Assembly (NCBI RefSeq): GCF_020194175.1
Contig: NZ_JADYVX010000001.1
Coordinates: forward strand, 434,001-498,000
DNA from: Bradyrhizobium sp. BRP22
GTDB taxonomy: Bacteria > Pseudomonadota > Alphaproteobacteria > Rhizobiales > Xanthobacteraceae
Reading direction: 5' to 3'
DNA length: 64,000 nt
Part shown: positions 52,746-62,129 of the stretch, piece by piece
Layout: each line of letters starts with the position of its first letter
Position numbering within the stretch: position 1 is the first letter of the stretch
Position numbers and translations under genes: made by a program
The notes under the pieces: model-generated
Told to the model about the DNA's origin: nothing
The model's input: the letters and a program-made list of their open reading frames with translations, nothing else
The model's database searches: none

Positions 52746-54512
52746 TCAGAGCTTGTACGCCGTGCGGAAGCCGCCCCAATGTCGGCCGCGCACGCGGACC
52801 GGCACGTCGATCTCGCGCATCATCACCATGTTGCCGTTGCCCATGTCGCGGGCGTAGCTCTGGATCAGATAGGCGCGCTCATTGCGCCCGGCGGCGAGCC
52901 CCGCCGCGTCGTTGAAGATGCGGCGGTTGCGGCTGTTGGCGGTGTTGAAGGCGACATCGCCCGGCCGCTGCGGATGCGAATAGATCTTGTTATGCACCGG
53001 CAGATAGCCGTTGCGGTCGATCATCGCGGCGAACGCCATCCGCGGATCCTTGGCGAGGAAGGCCTCCTGGAACGGCGGCAGCGCGCGTTCGGCCCAGTCC
53101 AGTATTTTTGTACGGTACTGCACCGGATTGGTGCCGGATATCTCGACATAATCGGTATCGAACATGTCCTCGATCGTAACGGCGCCGCTTGCGATGGCGT
53201 CCTCGAAGATCCTGGTCAGCGCCGTACCGGCTTCCATCGCGCGCATGACGAACTCGGTGTTCTCGTCGCGGATCGCCCACAACTTGTCTTCGATCTTCTC
53301 GCGCAGCCCCGGCGTCATCGCCTCGAAGCGCGCCTGCGCGCCGGCCTTGGTCTTCTCCGTGATGCGGATCTTGATCGCCCCGACATCTTCAAGCGTGGCG
53401 GCAAGGCTCTGGTGCAGTTGCAGCCGTTCGGCCTCCGGCCCGCAGATCAGGATGCCGTCCATGGATATCTCGTAGACCGGCGCCGTGGCGGCGCTGCCCC
53501 GCGCGTCAATCGCGAGCTTGAGGTTGCAGGGCAGCCGCTCGCCCTTGCGCGGGTCTTCGCGCTCGCCCTGCCGCAGCAGCACCGCGCAGCGCGATTTCAG
53601 TTTCTGCGCAAAGCTGGTCACCGCATGACCCGCCCGCGCGACGTCCTTGCCATGCGCTTCGGCTTCCCTGGTCGCAAGATCGATCTCGGCGGCGCCGTCG
53701 CCGACCGCGACGATGAAGCTCGAGGCGGAGGCGGCATTGTCCGCGACCTCGCCGGTGGTCTGGTGCTGCTCGGCCACCGCGCCGCTGACATGCTCGAACA
53801 CCGGACGAATCGCCTCGATCGCCTGCGCGATGCGGTGCACGGCATCCGCCGAGCCGGCGGCGTCCTTCTGCAGCGCCTCGATCTTCCTGGTGATCTCTTC
53901 GGTCGCGCCCTGGGTCTGCACCGCCAGCGCCTTCACTTCGGTCGCGACCACCGCAAAACCCTTGCCGGCAGCGCCGGCGCGCGCGGCCTCGATGGTCGAA
54001 TTGAGGGCGAGCAGGGTGGTCTGCCGCGCGATCTGCGCGATCAGGTTGACGACGTTGCCGATCGCAGCGGAGGATTCGCGCAGCCGGTCGACATTGGCGC
54101 GGGCCTCGCGCGCCGCGGCGCCGGCTTCGTCGGCGAGCCGGCCGGCGTCGCGCACCTGCGCGCCGATCCCTCGCGCCGAATCGGTGAACTTGTCGGCGGC
54201 CTGCGAGAAGGTCGCGGCCGTGGTCTGTGCCGCATTGGTGCGGCCGGTCAGCGCATCGGTGCGCTCGCGGATGGTCGCAAGTGTCGCCGCGGTCGCCTCG
54301 GCCCCGCCGGCCACAGCATTAGCGGCGCGCTCGAGCTGGCGGATCATGCCGCCGAGCTCGAGTTCCAGCAGCTCCAGGATTTCCTGGGCCGAGCCGGTAT
54401 CGGAGGAAGCGCTGTCGGCCGGCGCTGCCGCCGCCGCGGCCGGAACCTTCGGCTCGACGGCCGCAGCCACGGGTGCCGGCACTCGCTTGCGAAACAAACC
54501 GAACGCCGCCAT
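52746..54512 (-). CDS. Soluble methyl-accepting chemotaxis-type receptor with PilZ-like and C-terminal Cache-like domains
   Basis: 588 aa from the ATG at 54512 ([10 protein letters not shown]). There is no membrane helix. The signalling domain comes first: the hairpin tip [17 protein letters not shown] (164-180) and [17 protein letters not shown] (183-199) are canonical. A PilZ-like segment follows (about 322-395, GERLPCNLK and EISMDGILI). A C-terminal sensor (about 415-588) carries the Cache-like motif set [19 protein letters not shown] and [13 protein letters not shown]. The order is opposite to classical receptors. It suggests a cytoplasmic receptor that reads an internal ligand and possibly c-di-GMP. 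The PilZ call is weak, since the RxxxR motif is only partly present. Confidence 0.8.
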   Translation of the reverse strand: MAAFGLFRKRVPAPVAAAVEPKVPAAAAAAPADSASSDTGSAQEILELLELELGGMIRQLERAANAVAGGAEATAATLATIRERTDALTGRTNAAQTTAATFSQAADKFTDSARGIGAQVRDAGRLADEAGAAAREARANVDRLRESSAAIGNVVNLIAQIARQTTLLALNSTIEAARAGAAGKGFAVVATEVKALAVQTQGATEEITRKIEALQKDAAGSADAVHRIAQAIEAIRPVFEHVSGAVAEQHQTTGEVADNAASASSFIVAVGDGAAEIDLATREAEAHGKDVARAGHAVTSFAQKLKSRCAVLLRQGEREDPRKGERLPCNLKLAIDARGSAATAPVYEISMDGILICGPEAERLQLHQSLAATLEDVGAIKIRITEKTKAGAQARFEAMTPGLREKIEDKLWAIRDENTEFVMRAMEAGTALTRIFEDAIASGAVTIEDMFDTDYVEISGTNPVQYRTKILDWAERALPPFQEAFLAKDPRMAFAAMIDRNGYLPVHNKIYSHPQRPGDVAFNTANSRNRRIFNDAAGLAAGRNERAYLIQSYARDMGNGNMVMMREIDVPVRVRGRHWGGFRTAYKL

Positions 54513-54739
54513 GGGTTCTCTCGATTGCTCTTGAAAGTTGAAATGAATGGGTCGATTCTCGCATCCGGGGATGAAATCGCGGTTAACGGCTGCCTGATTT
54601 TCCGGCATGCGGTACGGCCGGCGGAGCGACACGGCGCCGCAAGTCTTTGATTTTGGCAGGTCTTTGATTTTGGACTACCGCGGGCCTATAAGGCCGCGCC
54701 TCACCCCCTATTTTAGAGACGATTCCCAAGGGACCTCGC

Positions 54740-55486
54740 ATGGCCGGCCATTCCCAATTCAAGAACATCATGCACCGCAAGGGCCGGCAGGATGCCCAGA
54801 AGTCGAAGCTGTTCGGCAAGCTGGCCCGCGAAATCACCGTCGCGGCCAAGCTCGGCACCCCCGATCCCGCGATGAACCCGCGGTTGCGCGCCGCCGTCGT
54901 GGCCGCGCGGGCGGAAAACATGCCGAAGGACAATATCGAGCGCGCCATCAAGAAGGCGGCCGGCAATGAGGGCGAGAACTATGACGAGATCCGCTATGAG
55001 GGCTATGGCCCCGGCGGCGTCGCCGTGATCGTCGAGGCGCTGACCGACAACCGCAACCGCGCCGCCTCCGACATCCGCTCCTATTTCACCAAGTCCGGCG
55101 GCAATCTCGGCGAAACCGGTTCGGTCTCCTTCATGTTCGACCGGGTCGGCATCATCGAGTATGACCACAAGGTCGCCTCCGACGATGCGATGCTCGATGC
55201 CGCGATCGAAGCCGGCGCCGACGACGTGGTGTCGAGCGAAAGCGGCCATGAGGTCTACGCCTCGCAGGAATCCTTCCGCGAGGTCGCAAAAGCGCTGGAA
55301 GCGAAGTTCGGCGAGCCGCGCAAGGCGGCGCTGACCTGGAAGCCGCAAAACACTGTCGCCGTCGACGACGAGACCGGCGAGAAGCTGCTCAAGCTGATCG
55401 ACCTCCTGAACGAGCACGACGACGTGCAGAATGTGTTCGCCAATTTCGAGATCTCGGACGCGCTGCTGGCGAAGATGGGCGGCTGA
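54740..55486 (+). CDS. YebC/PmpR family translational or transcriptional regulator
   Basis: 248 aa, [20 protein letters not shown], the family N-terminus. [20 protein letters not shown] and the acidic middle domain ([20 protein letters not shown]) are intact. YebC proteins act as DNA-binding regulators in some species and as ribosome-associated factors relieving proline-stretch stalling in others. It precedes ruvCAB, a widespread linkage. A family A repeat separates it from ruvC. Confidence 0.94.
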   Translation: MAGHSQFKNIMHRKGRQDAQKSKLFGKLAREITVAAKLGTPDPAMNPRLRAAVVAARAENMPKDNIERAIKKAAGNEGENYDEIRYEGYGPGGVAVIVEALTDNRNRAASDIRSYFTKSGGNLGETGSVSFMFDRVGIIEYDHKVASDDAMLDAAIEAGADDVVSSESGHEVYASQESFREVAKALEAKFGEPRKAALTWKPQNTVAVDDETGEKLLKLIDLLNEHDDVQNVFANFEISDALLAKMGG

Positions 55487-55501
55487 CGCACCGCCCCCGC
55501 T

Positions 55502-55601
55502 GTCATCGCCCGCGAATGCGGGCGATCCAGTAATCGCCGACATCGAGATTCTTGCCGGCAGCACCGTTTACTGGATACCCCGCCTTCGCGGGGTATGACA
55601 G
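55502..55601. repeat. Two-stem palindromic repeat, family A (copy 6)
   Basis: The left stem begins gtcatcgcccgcgaatgcgg. Inner blocks are gatccagta and ttactggat, and the right stem is ccccgccttcgcggggtatg. It lies between co-directional yebC and ruvC. Confidence 0.85.
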
Positions 55602-55655
55602 CGAAGGGTGCGGCGGCAGGGCAGCGCATGACGACCGACAGGGGATGACCTCCCC

Positions 55656-55670
55656 GTTTGTGTTTCGTTC
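55656..55670 (+). promoter_or_regulatory. Possible LexA (SOS) box upstream of ruvC
   Basis: gttt-N7-gttc differs by one base from the alphaproteobacterial LexA consensus GTTC-N7-GTTC. It lies 28 bp before the ruvC start codon, where LexA repression of a recombination operon would be expected. Confidence 0.45.
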
Positions 55671-55697
55671 TCGAAACGCAGCGGCTATCACTGTCCC

Positions 55698-56225
55698 ATG
55701 ACAGCGCACCCGATTCGCCAACCCACCCGCATCCTCGGGATCGACCCGGGTCTCCGCCGCACCGGCTGGGGCGTGATCGAGGTCGAGGGCAATCGTCTCG
55801 TCTTCATCGGCTGCGGCTCGATCGAGCCGTCGGAACGGCTGCCGCTGGCGGGCCGGCTGCTCGCGATCCATGAGGGATTGGCCGCCGTGCTCGGCGATTA
55901 CAGCCCGGCGGAGGCCGCAGTCGAGCAGACGTTTGTGAACAAGGACGGCGTCGCCACCTTGAAACTCGGCCAGGCCCGCGGCGTCGCCATGCTGGCGCCC
56001 GCAATGTTCGGCATCGAGGTTGCCGAATACGCGCCGAACCAGGTCAAGAAGACCGTGGTCGGCGCCGGACACGCCGAAAAGAACCAGATCGCCGTGATGC
56101 TGAAGATCCTCTTGCCCAAGGCTGAACCGCAATCGCCCGATGCCGCCGATGCGCTCGCGGTCGCGATCACGCACGCCCATCACCGCCAAAGCACCGCGCT
56201 CCGGCTGAGGGTCGCGAGCCTATGA
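55698..56225 (+). CDS. ruvC: Holliday junction endonuclease RuvC
   Basis: 175 aa. RuvC resolves four-way DNA junctions by paired nicking. Acidic catalytic residues are visible in [17 protein letters not shown], in [11 protein letters not shown] and in the C-terminal [16 protein letters not shown]. It starts at the ATG at 55698 and overlaps ruvA by 4 bp. A possible SOS box precedes it. Confidence 0.96.
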   Translation: MTAHPIRQPTRILGIDPGLRRTGWGVIEVEGNRLVFIGCGSIEPSERLPLAGRLLAIHEGLAAVLGDYSPAEAAVEQTFVNKDGVATLKLGQARGVAMLAPAMFGIEVAEYAPNQVKKTVVGAGHAEKNQIAVMLKILLPKAEPQSPDAADALAVAITHAHHRQSTALRLRVASL

Positions 56226-56839
56226 TTGGCAAGCTCAAGGGCCTCATCGATACCTACGGCGAGGATTACGTGATCCTCGACGTCGGCGGCGTCGGCTACC
56301 AGGTGCATTGTTCGGCGCGCACGCTGCAGGCGCTGCCGTCACCGGGCGAAGCCGCGGTGCTCTCGATCGAGACCTATGTCCGCGAGGATCAGATCAAACT
56401 GTTCGGCTTCCGCACCGACCATGAGCGCGAGTGGTTTCGCCTCTTGCAGACCGTGCAGGGCGTCGGCGCCAAGGTCGCGCTCGCCGTGCTCGGCACCCTG
56501 CCGCCGTCCGAGCTTGCGAATGCGATCGCGCTGCGCGACAAGGCGGCGGTGGCGCGCACGCCGGGCGTCGGGCCGAAGGTCGCCGAGCGTATCGTCAGCG
56601 AGTTGAAGGACAAGGCGCCTCAGTTCGCCAATGTCGATCCCGCCGTGGTCCATCTCGCCGGCGCCATCGACAATGAGCGCGCGCCGCGTCCCGTGACGGA
56701 CGCGATCTCCGCCCTCGTCAATCTCGGCTACGGCCAGCCGCAAGCCGCCGCCGCCATCGCCGCCGCCTCGCGCAGCGCGGGTGAGCACGCCGAGACCGCG
56801 CAGCTGATCCGGCTTGGCCTGAAGGAGCTCGCGAAGTGA
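56222..56839 (+). CDS. ruvA: Holliday junction branch migration protein RuvA
   Basis: 205 aa, [20 protein letters not shown], the OB-fold domain. Two helix-hairpin-helix motifs follow ([19 protein letters not shown] and [18 protein letters not shown]). The C-terminal domain III ([20 protein letters not shown]) contacts RuvB. RuvA binds the junction as a tetramer. It overlaps both ruvC and ruvB by 4 bp, so all three are co-translated. Confidence 0.96.
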   Translation: MIGKLKGLIDTYGEDYVILDVGGVGYQVHCSARTLQALPSPGEAAVLSIETYVREDQIKLFGFRTDHEREWFRLLQTVQGVGAKVALAVLGTLPPSELANAIALRDKAAVARTPGVGPKVAERIVSELKDKAPQFANVDPAVVHLAGAIDNERAPRPVTDAISALVNLGYGQPQAAAAIAAASRSAGEHAETAQLIRLGLKELAK

Positions 56840-57885
56840 GCCCGCCCTCCCGCATCGTCACCCCGGAGCGTCGCGCCGATGATGTCGGCGACACGGCGCT
56901 GCGTCCGCAATCGCTGTCCGAATTCGTCGGCCAGGCGCAGGCGCGCAAGAATCTCTCGATCTTCATCGAGGCGGCGCGGAAGCGCGGCGAGGCGCTGGAT
57001 CACGTACTGTTCGTCGGCCCCCCCGGCCTCGGCAAGACCACGCTGGCGCAGATCGTCGCGCGCGAGCTTGGCGTCGGCTTCCGCGCTACGTCCGGCCCGG
57101 TCATCGCCAAGGCCGGCGATCTCGCCGCGCTGCTCACCAATCTGGAAGAGCGCGACGTGCTCTTCATCGACGAGATCCATCGCCTGAGCCCGGCCGTGGA
57201 GGAAGTGCTCTATCCCGCGATGGAGGATTTCCAGCTCGATCTGATCATCGGCGAAGGGCCTGCCGCGCGCTCGGTGAAGATCGAGCTTGCAAAATTCACC
57301 CTCGTCGGCGCCACCACGCGCGCCGGACTCCTCACCAATCCGCTACGCGATCGCTTCGGCATTCCGATCCGGCTCAATTTCTATACCGAGGAAGAGCTGG
57401 AGCAGATCGTCACCCGCGGCGCCCGCGTGCTCAACATCGGCATGAGCCCCGACGGCGCCAACGAGATCGCCCGCCGCGCCCGCGGCACGCCCCGCATCGC
57501 CGGCCGCCTGTTGCGCCGGGTGCGCGATTTTGCCTCCGCGGCGGACGCCACGTCGGTCGACCGCGGCATCGCCGACCACGCGCTTTCCGCGCTCGAGGTC
57601 GATGCCGCCGGGCTGGATGCCATGGATCGCCGCTACCTCACCACCATTGCGATCAACTACGGCGGCGGGCCGGTCGGCGTCGAGACGATGGCGGCGGCGC
57701 TGTCGGAGCCGCGCGATGCGATCGAGGACATCATCGAGCCCTATCTGATCCAGTGCGGCTATCTGCAGCGCACGCCGCGCGGCCGGCTTCTCACCTCGCA
57801 CGCCTTCCGCCACCTCGGCCTCGCCGAGCCCTCGCGCGATCCCTCGCAATTCGGCCTGTTCGGCAACGATAGCGACGAGCCGTAG
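56836..57885 (+). CDS. ruvB: Holliday junction branch migration ATPase RuvB
   Basis: 349 aa; GTG start in the ruvA overlap. Walker A is [15 protein letters not shown] and Walker [10 protein letters not shown]. The sensor region [12 protein letters not shown] and the arginine finger segment are intact, and the winged-helix C-terminus ends with YLQRTPRGR. It drives branch migration as a hexameric ring. Confidence 0.96.
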   Translation: MSPPSRIVTPERRADDVGDTALRPQSLSEFVGQAQARKNLSIFIEAARKRGEALDHVLFVGPPGLGKTTLAQIVARELGVGFRATSGPVIAKAGDLAALLTNLEERDVLFIDEIHRLSPAVEEVLYPAMEDFQLDLIIGEGPAARSVKIELAKFTLVGATTRAGLLTNPLRDRFGIPIRLNFYTEEELEQIVTRGARVLNIGMSPDGANEIARRARGTPRIAGRLLRRVRDFASAADATSVDRGIADHALSALEVDAAGLDAMDRRYLTTIAINYGGGPVGVETMAAALSEPRDAIEDIIEPYLIQCGYLQRTPRGRLLTSHAFRHLGLAEPSRDPSQFGLFGNDSDEP

Positions 57886-57992
57886 CCTCCACCCGGGCTA
57901 CGGAATCGCGCGTTCACAACCTCGTGCGCGTGATCCCCTGACAATCTGCACAAACGCACCCCAATTCCGCTCCAATCGCACCCCATCAACGG

Positions 57993-58934
57993 GTGGCATC
58001 ACCGATCAAGTCCATGTTCTCACGGCGTCAATTTTTCAGGTCCATCGGCGGTTTGACCGCCCTCACGGCGTCGACCTCGGCCTATGGCTTTGGCGTCGAG
58101 CCGGTATTGCGGCTCAACGTCACGCGTTACAACCTGACGCCGGCGCGATGGCCGGCGGATTTCCCGCTCAAGATCGCCGTGATCGCCGATTTGCACGCCT
58201 GCGATCCCTGGATGTCGCTGGAGCGCATCGAGGCGATCGTCGCGCGCACCAATGCGCTTCAGCCCGACATCATTGTCCTGCTTGGGGACTACGTCGCCGG
58301 CCACCGCCATGTCACCCGTTTCATTCCGGCGAGCGAATGGGCCGCGGTGCTCGCGAACCTCAAGGCGCCGCTCGGCGTGCACGCGATCCTCGGCAACCAC
58401 GATTATTGGGACGACAAGACCGTGCAGCGTGAGGGGCAGGGCCTGACGGTGACCCATCGCGCGCTCGAAACCAATGGCATTCCGGTCTACGAGAACGACG
58501 CCGTGCGCCTGACCAAGGCTGGCCGCCCGTTCTGGCTCGCCGGCCTCGGCGACCAGCTCGCCTATATGCCGGCGCGACGTTTCCGCCCCGTGCGGCGCAT
58601 CGGCGTCGATGATCTCGGCGCGACGCTTGCGAAAGTCACCGACGATGCTCCGGTCATCCTTTTGGCCCATGAGCCTGACGTCGCGCTGCGCGTCCCCCCG
58701 CGCGTGGCGCTGCAATTGTCCGGCCACACCCATGGCGGCCAGGTCCGCCTGCTCGGCTGGTCGCCCGCGGTGCCGCCGCGGCAGGGCGTCGAGCTCGCCT
58801 ACGGCCATCTCCGAACCAATTGCGATGTCATCGTCTCAGGCGGGCTCGGCTGCAGCATCATGCCGTTCCGCATCGGCGTTCCCCCGGAGATCGTGCTGGT
58901 GACGCTGGGCAAGGCCGGGCCCACGGTGGTCTAG
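57993..58934 (+). CDS. Tat-exported metallophosphoesterase
   Basis: 313 aa from the GTG at 57993; ATG at 58014 (MFSRRQFFRSIGG) is an equally likely start. The twin-arginine SRRQFF with the following small hydrophobic stretch points to Tat export. Calcineurin-type metal ligands are all present: AVIADLHACDPW, LLGDYVAGH, ILGNHDYWDD, LLAHEPDV and LSGHTHGGQVRL. It resembles YaeI/YkuE-type phosphoesterases acting on lipid-linked or surface phosphates. It lies 107 bp after ruvB and may be transcribed with it. Confidence 0.88.
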   Translation: MASPIKSMFSRRQFFRSIGGLTALTASTSAYGFGVEPVLRLNVTRYNLTPARWPADFPLKIAVIADLHACDPWMSLERIEAIVARTNALQPDIIVLLGDYVAGHRHVTRFIPASEWAAVLANLKAPLGVHAILGNHDYWDDKTVQREGQGLTVTHRALETNGIPVYENDAVRLTKAGRPFWLAGLGDQLAYMPARRFRPVRRIGVDDLGATLAKVTDDAPVILLAHEPDVALRVPPRVALQLSGHTHGGQVRLLGWSPAVPPRQGVELAYGHLRTNCDVIVSGGLGCSIMPFRIGVPPEIVLVTLGKAGPTVV

Positions 58935-59004
58935 CCCAGGCTTGCGCGTCGCGCGGATTTTGCGCAAAAGCTCGATTTCCCAACGAGACGATCGAGGCTC
59001 GCAA

Positions 59005-59451
59005 GTGACAGCTCATCTCGACGGCGAGGTCCGCGACGGCCGCCATCACATGCAGGTCCGTGTCTATTACGAGGACACGGATTTCTCCGGCATCGTCTAT
59101 CACGCCAATTATCTGCGCTTCATGGAGCGCGGCCGCACCAACCATCTGCGCCTGATGGGCGCCGAGCAGCATGCGCTGTTTGCGGAAACCGAGGTGGAGA
59201 CGCCCGGCTTTGCGTTCGTCGTGCGCTCGATGCAGCTCGATTTCCTGCGGCCGGCGCGGATGGACGACGTGCTCGACGTCGTGACCTGGCCGGTCGCCGT
59301 GAAGGGCGCCTCGATCACGCTGGCGCAGGAAGTGCGGCGCGGCGAGGAGGTGCTGGTCAAGGCGCAGGTCCGCGTCGCCTTCATCAGCGAGGGAAGGGCG
59401 CAACCGATTCCGAAGGCGCTGCGGCTCTTGCTGAAGGCCGATGTGGCCTGA
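59005..59451 (+). CDS. ybgC: Acyl-CoA thioesterase of the YbgC family
   Basis: 148 aa from the GTG at 59005 with gagg 7 bp upstream; the frame extends to 58942 without homology. The hotdog-fold signature VYYEDTDFSGIVYHANYLRF contains the catalytic Asp, followed by ERGRTNHLRLMG. The family is usually encoded directly before tolQRAB-pal and linked to envelope constriction. Here tol-pal does not follow: the next gene is a GST on the opposite strand. Confidence 0.92.
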   Translation: MTAHLDGEVRDGRHHMQVRVYYEDTDFSGIVYHANYLRFMERGRTNHLRLMGAEQHALFAETEVETPGFAFVVRSMQLDFLRPARMDDVLDVVTWPVAVKGASITLAQEVRRGEEVLVKAQVRVAFISEGRAQPIPKALRLLLKADVA

Positions 59452-59472
59452 TGATCGCGCCGCGAATTCGGT

Positions 59473-59594
59473 GTCGTCCCGGCCCTGAGCCGGGACCCAT
59501 ACCGCGTGATCTATCGATGAAGCGATCTGTTTGACGCCTTGGCCCAACAACCACTCCCTGTGGCTATGGATCCCGGCTCAAGGCCGGGACGACA
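59473..59594. repeat. Two-stem palindromic repeat, family B (long form)
   Basis: The left stem is gtcgtcccggccctgagccg. Inner blocks are cccata and tatgg, and the right stem is cccggctcaaggccggg followed by acgac. It has the same design as family A with a different sequence. It separates the convergent ybgC and GST genes. Confidence 0.8.
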
Positions 59595-59618
59595 CGGTGT
59601 TATGCCGCAGCTTGGTTA

Positions 59619-60263
59619 CTAAGCCGCCGCCTTGTGGCGCGCGATCTCGGCCTTGTAGAGCTCGAATTCCTCCGCGATCGCCTTTGCCACCGAGGGGCGC
59701 GCGCGCAGGCGGGCGTGATAGGCCTTCAGCGCCGGCCATTTTGCCAGTTCGACCGGCGGCGTCGCCATGGTCCAGTTGATGACGGTGACGAGATAGGCGT
59801 CCGCCACGCTGAAATGGTCGAGCAGATAGTCGCGCCCCTTGAGATGGTTCTCGAGATAGTCGAGCCGCGACAGGTTCTTCTCCACCACATAGGTCTTCGC
59901 GTCCTGCGGCGCCTTCTTGTCCAAGAGCGTCACGAACAGGCCCTTGTGCAGCTCGGTGCCGATGAAGCAGAGCCACTGATGCAGCCGGGTGCGCTCCATG
60001 CCGGGGCCACTGCCGAGATTGGCCTCCGGGAAACGATCGGCGACATATTGCAGGATCGCGGCGTTCTCGGTCAGCACCGCACCGTCATCGGTGCGCAATG
60101 TCGGCACCAGGCCGAGCGGGTTGACCTTGTTGAAGTCCGAGCCGTCCTTCAGCACCACCTTGGTCTTCGGATCGACCTCGAGATAGTCGGCGCTTGCGCC
60201 CGCTTCATACAGCGCGATGCGGGTCGCCATCGAGCAGGCGAGCGGCGAGAAATAGAGCTCCAT
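59619..60263 (-). CDS. Glutathione S-transferase, beta-like class
   Basis: 214 aa. The thioredoxin fold begins MELYFSPLACSMATRIALYE with Cys10 at the beta-class catalytic position. NPLGLVPTLR holds the cis-Pro, and LTENAAILQYVADRFP contacts glutathione. The C-terminal helical domain follows (LDYLENHLKGRDYLLDHFSV). It conjugates glutathione to electrophiles; the specific substrate is unknown. It is divergent from a TetR gene, the usual pairing for an inducible detoxification enzyme. Confidence 0.92.
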   Translation of the reverse strand: MELYFSPLACSMATRIALYEAGASADYLEVDPKTKVVLKDGSDFNKVNPLGLVPTLRTDDGAVLTENAAILQYVADRFPEANLGSGPGMERTRLHQWLCFIGTELHKGLFVTLLDKKAPQDAKTYVVEKNLSRLDYLENHLKGRDYLLDHFSVADAYLVTVINWTMATPPVELAKWPALKAYHARLRARPSVAKAIAEEFELYKAEIARHKAAA

Positions 60264-60309
60264 GGGTGCCTCCTTGGCGGTTCGACCCGGTGGCCGGGCC
60301 TTGAGTTGA

Positions 60310-60372
60310 TTTTTGTACTGTTCTGCATAATATAGCTTTGGTCAAGGAATTTTCTGCGAAATGGTACAAAAA
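60310..60372. promoter_or_regulatory. Inverted repeat in the GST/tetR divergent promoter
   Basis: tttttgtac (60310-60318) and gtacaaaaa (60364-60372) form a perfect 9-bp inverted repeat with 45 bp between; the second arm overlaps the tetR start codon. Two copies of ttctgc (60321 and 60352) lie inside. A possible -10 element cataata lies near 60326. These are candidate binding sites for the TetR protein. Confidence 0.35.
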
Positions 60373-61026
60373 AAGAGAAAGCTGCCATCTGCTGCCAAAA
60401 AGGCTGATGCGAAGCAGGTAGCGACCGCCGAGCCGAAGCGGCGCGGCCGGCCGCGTGCCTATGAGCCCGACGTTGCGCTCGGCAAGGCGCTCGACCTGTT
60501 CCGCAAGCGCGGCTTTGCCGCGACCTCGCTCGACGATCTCAGCGCCGCTACGGGCATGAACCGGCCGAGCCTTTATGGTGCGTTCGGCGACAAGCGCGAC
60601 CTCTACATCAAGAGCTATCAGCGCTATCGCGACGATGCGCGCGCGGCGATGATCGACATCTTCGGCGAGGAGTTGCCGATCCGCGAACGGCTGGCGCGCA
60701 TCTATGCGGTGGCGCTCGACATCTATCTCTCGGGCGATTCGCCGCGCGGCTGCTTCACGGTGGTGACGGCGGCCTCCGACGCCGTCGCCGATCCCGAGAT
60801 CCGCGCGCTGGCGCTCGATGGCTTCGTCGAACTCGACAAGGGTTTTGCCTCGTGCTTCCGCCGGGCCAGGGAAAAAGGCGAGCTATCGGCAACCGCTGAC
60901 GTTACCGCGCTCGCGCAACTCGCCTCCGCGACGCTTCACACCATCGCGCTCCGCGCCCGCGCCCGCGTCTCGCGCAAGGAATTGGAAGCCCTCGTCAATG
61001 GCGCCATCGACGTGATGTGCCGGTAG
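60361..61026 (+). CDS. TetR/AcrR family transcriptional regulator
   Basis: 221 aa. A basic Lys/Ala-rich tail (1-30, ending RRGRPRAYEP) precedes the HTH: ALDLFRKRGFAATSLDDLSA followed by ATGMNRPSLYGAFGDKRDLY. The C-terminal domain contains SPRGCFTVVTAASDAVADPE, typical of the AcuR/YcdC-like subgroup. It is probably a repressor of the divergent GST gene and of itself. Confidence 0.92.
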   Translation: MVQKKRKLPSAAKKADAKQVATAEPKRRGRPRAYEPDVALGKALDLFRKRGFAATSLDDLSAATGMNRPSLYGAFGDKRDLYIKSYQRYRDDARAAMIDIFGEELPIRERLARIYAVALDIYLSGDSPRGCFTVVTAASDAVADPEIRALALDGFVELDKGFASCFRRAREKGELSATADVTALAQLASATLHTIALRARARVSRKELEALVNGAIDVMCR

Positions 61027-61143
61027 CATAAAATAGAAGGCATGCGACGACCAATGTTACGTCTGCAACCGTTTAAATCGGGAATGAAATAGCGTGGTCA
61101 CGTCGCCCCTCCATCCTCGCCATGCGATGCGAGGGAGGTTAAG

Positions 61144-61227
61144 ATGACGAAATACTCGGTCAGAATACTCCTGCTTGCGTTGGTTACTCGGTGGCGGTGC
61201 GAGATGGTCGAACATCTCCCCCTCTGA
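61144..61227 (+). CDS. Possible 27-aa leader peptide upstream of the methyltransferase gene
   Basis: ATG at 61144 with a strong ggaggttaag site opens 27 codons reading MTKYSVRILLLALVTRWRCE, ending VEHLPL. The stop codon TGA overlaps the ribosome-binding site (gaaaggagc) of the next gene, whose ATG is 11 bp further on. The N-terminal half is hydrophobic with two Arg. It could be a translational-coupling leader or a small membrane peptide. There is no conservation evidence. Confidence 0.4.
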   Translation: MTKYSVRILLLALVTRWRCEMVEHLPL

Positions 61228-61238
61228 AAGGAGCAAAA

Positions 61239-62009
61239 ATGGCCCGCATTACTTCAATCTGTTTCGGTCTGGTCGCCTATCTGATCTTTCTGGGCACGTT
61301 TCTCTATATGATCGGCTTCCTCTTCGGCGCGGTCGTGCCGAAAGACATCGACTCAGGACCCGCCACGCCAAGGCTCGAGGCGGTGATCATCAACCTTCTG
61401 CTGCTGTCGCTCTTCGCTCTCCAGCACAGCGTGATGGCCCGCAGGTCATTCAAACAGTGGTGGACCCGGTTCATCCCAAGCGCAATCGAGCGAAGCGTGT
61501 ATGTCCTTCTCGCCAGTCTGGCCCTGATCTTGCTGGCTTGGCAATGGCGCCCGATTCCCGCGATAATCTGGAGTGTTGCCAATCCAACCGTCGCCATGGC
61601 CCTGTCGGGGCTCGCACTGTTCGGCTGGCTGATCGTGCTGTTCGCCAGCTTCCAGATCAACCACTTTGAGCTGTTCGGTCTGAAACAGGTGTTCGCAAAT
61701 CCAGCCGCCAGCGCTGATGGCTCTCGATTCAAGACTCCATTTTTGTACCGACTGGTGCGCCATCCACTCTATCTGGGCTTCATCATCGCGTTCTGGTCGA
61801 CGCCAACAATGACGGCTGGGCACTTTCTATTCGCGGCCGTCGCAACAACCTACATTTTCATTGGCGCCAGCCTGGAGGAGCGCGATCTGATTGCGGTGTT
61901 TGGCGATCAGTATCGGCAGTATCGCGAGCGGGTCGCGATGCTGGTGCCGTGGCCTCGTTCCATCAAAGCCGATCACTACACAATCGAGCCTAGCGCTAGC
62001 GACCGCTGA
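61239..62009 (+). CDS. mddA: Methanethiol S-methyltransferase-like membrane methyltransferase
   Basis: 256 aa from the ATG at 61239 with aaaggagc upstream. Five to six membrane helices and the isoprenylcysteine-methyltransferase-like C-terminus are clear: FLYRLVRHPLYLGFIIAFWS and GASLEERDLIAVFGDQYRQY. The N-terminal half has LFALQHSVMARRSFKQWWTR and AIERSVYVLLASL, which fit the MddA family that methylates methanethiol with SAM to dimethyl sulfide. Bradyrhizobium is one of the genera from which MddA was described. A general NnrU/ICMT-like methyltransferase is the alternative. The exported nucleosidase downstream is in the same direction, 120 bp away. Confidence 0.75.
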   Translation: MARITSICFGLVAYLIFLGTFLYMIGFLFGAVVPKDIDSGPATPRLEAVIINLLLLSLFALQHSVMARRSFKQWWTRFIPSAIERSVYVLLASLALILLAWQWRPIPAIIWSVANPTVAMALSGLALFGWLIVLFASFQINHFELFGLKQVFANPAASADGSRFKTPFLYRLVRHPLYLGFIIAFWSTPTMTAGHFLFAAVATTYIFIGASLEERDLIAVFGDQYRQYRERVAMLVPWPRSIKADHYTIEPSASDR

Positions 62010-62129
62010 GGCGACCGAGATATCCGCGACCAAAGCAGAACGAGACGTATCCGCGTCGCTCGATGTGAGAGCCGGCGCGGGTCGTCATTCTCACATCATG
62101 CCGTCTCCAGACTTGTTCGAAGCGCTCCC

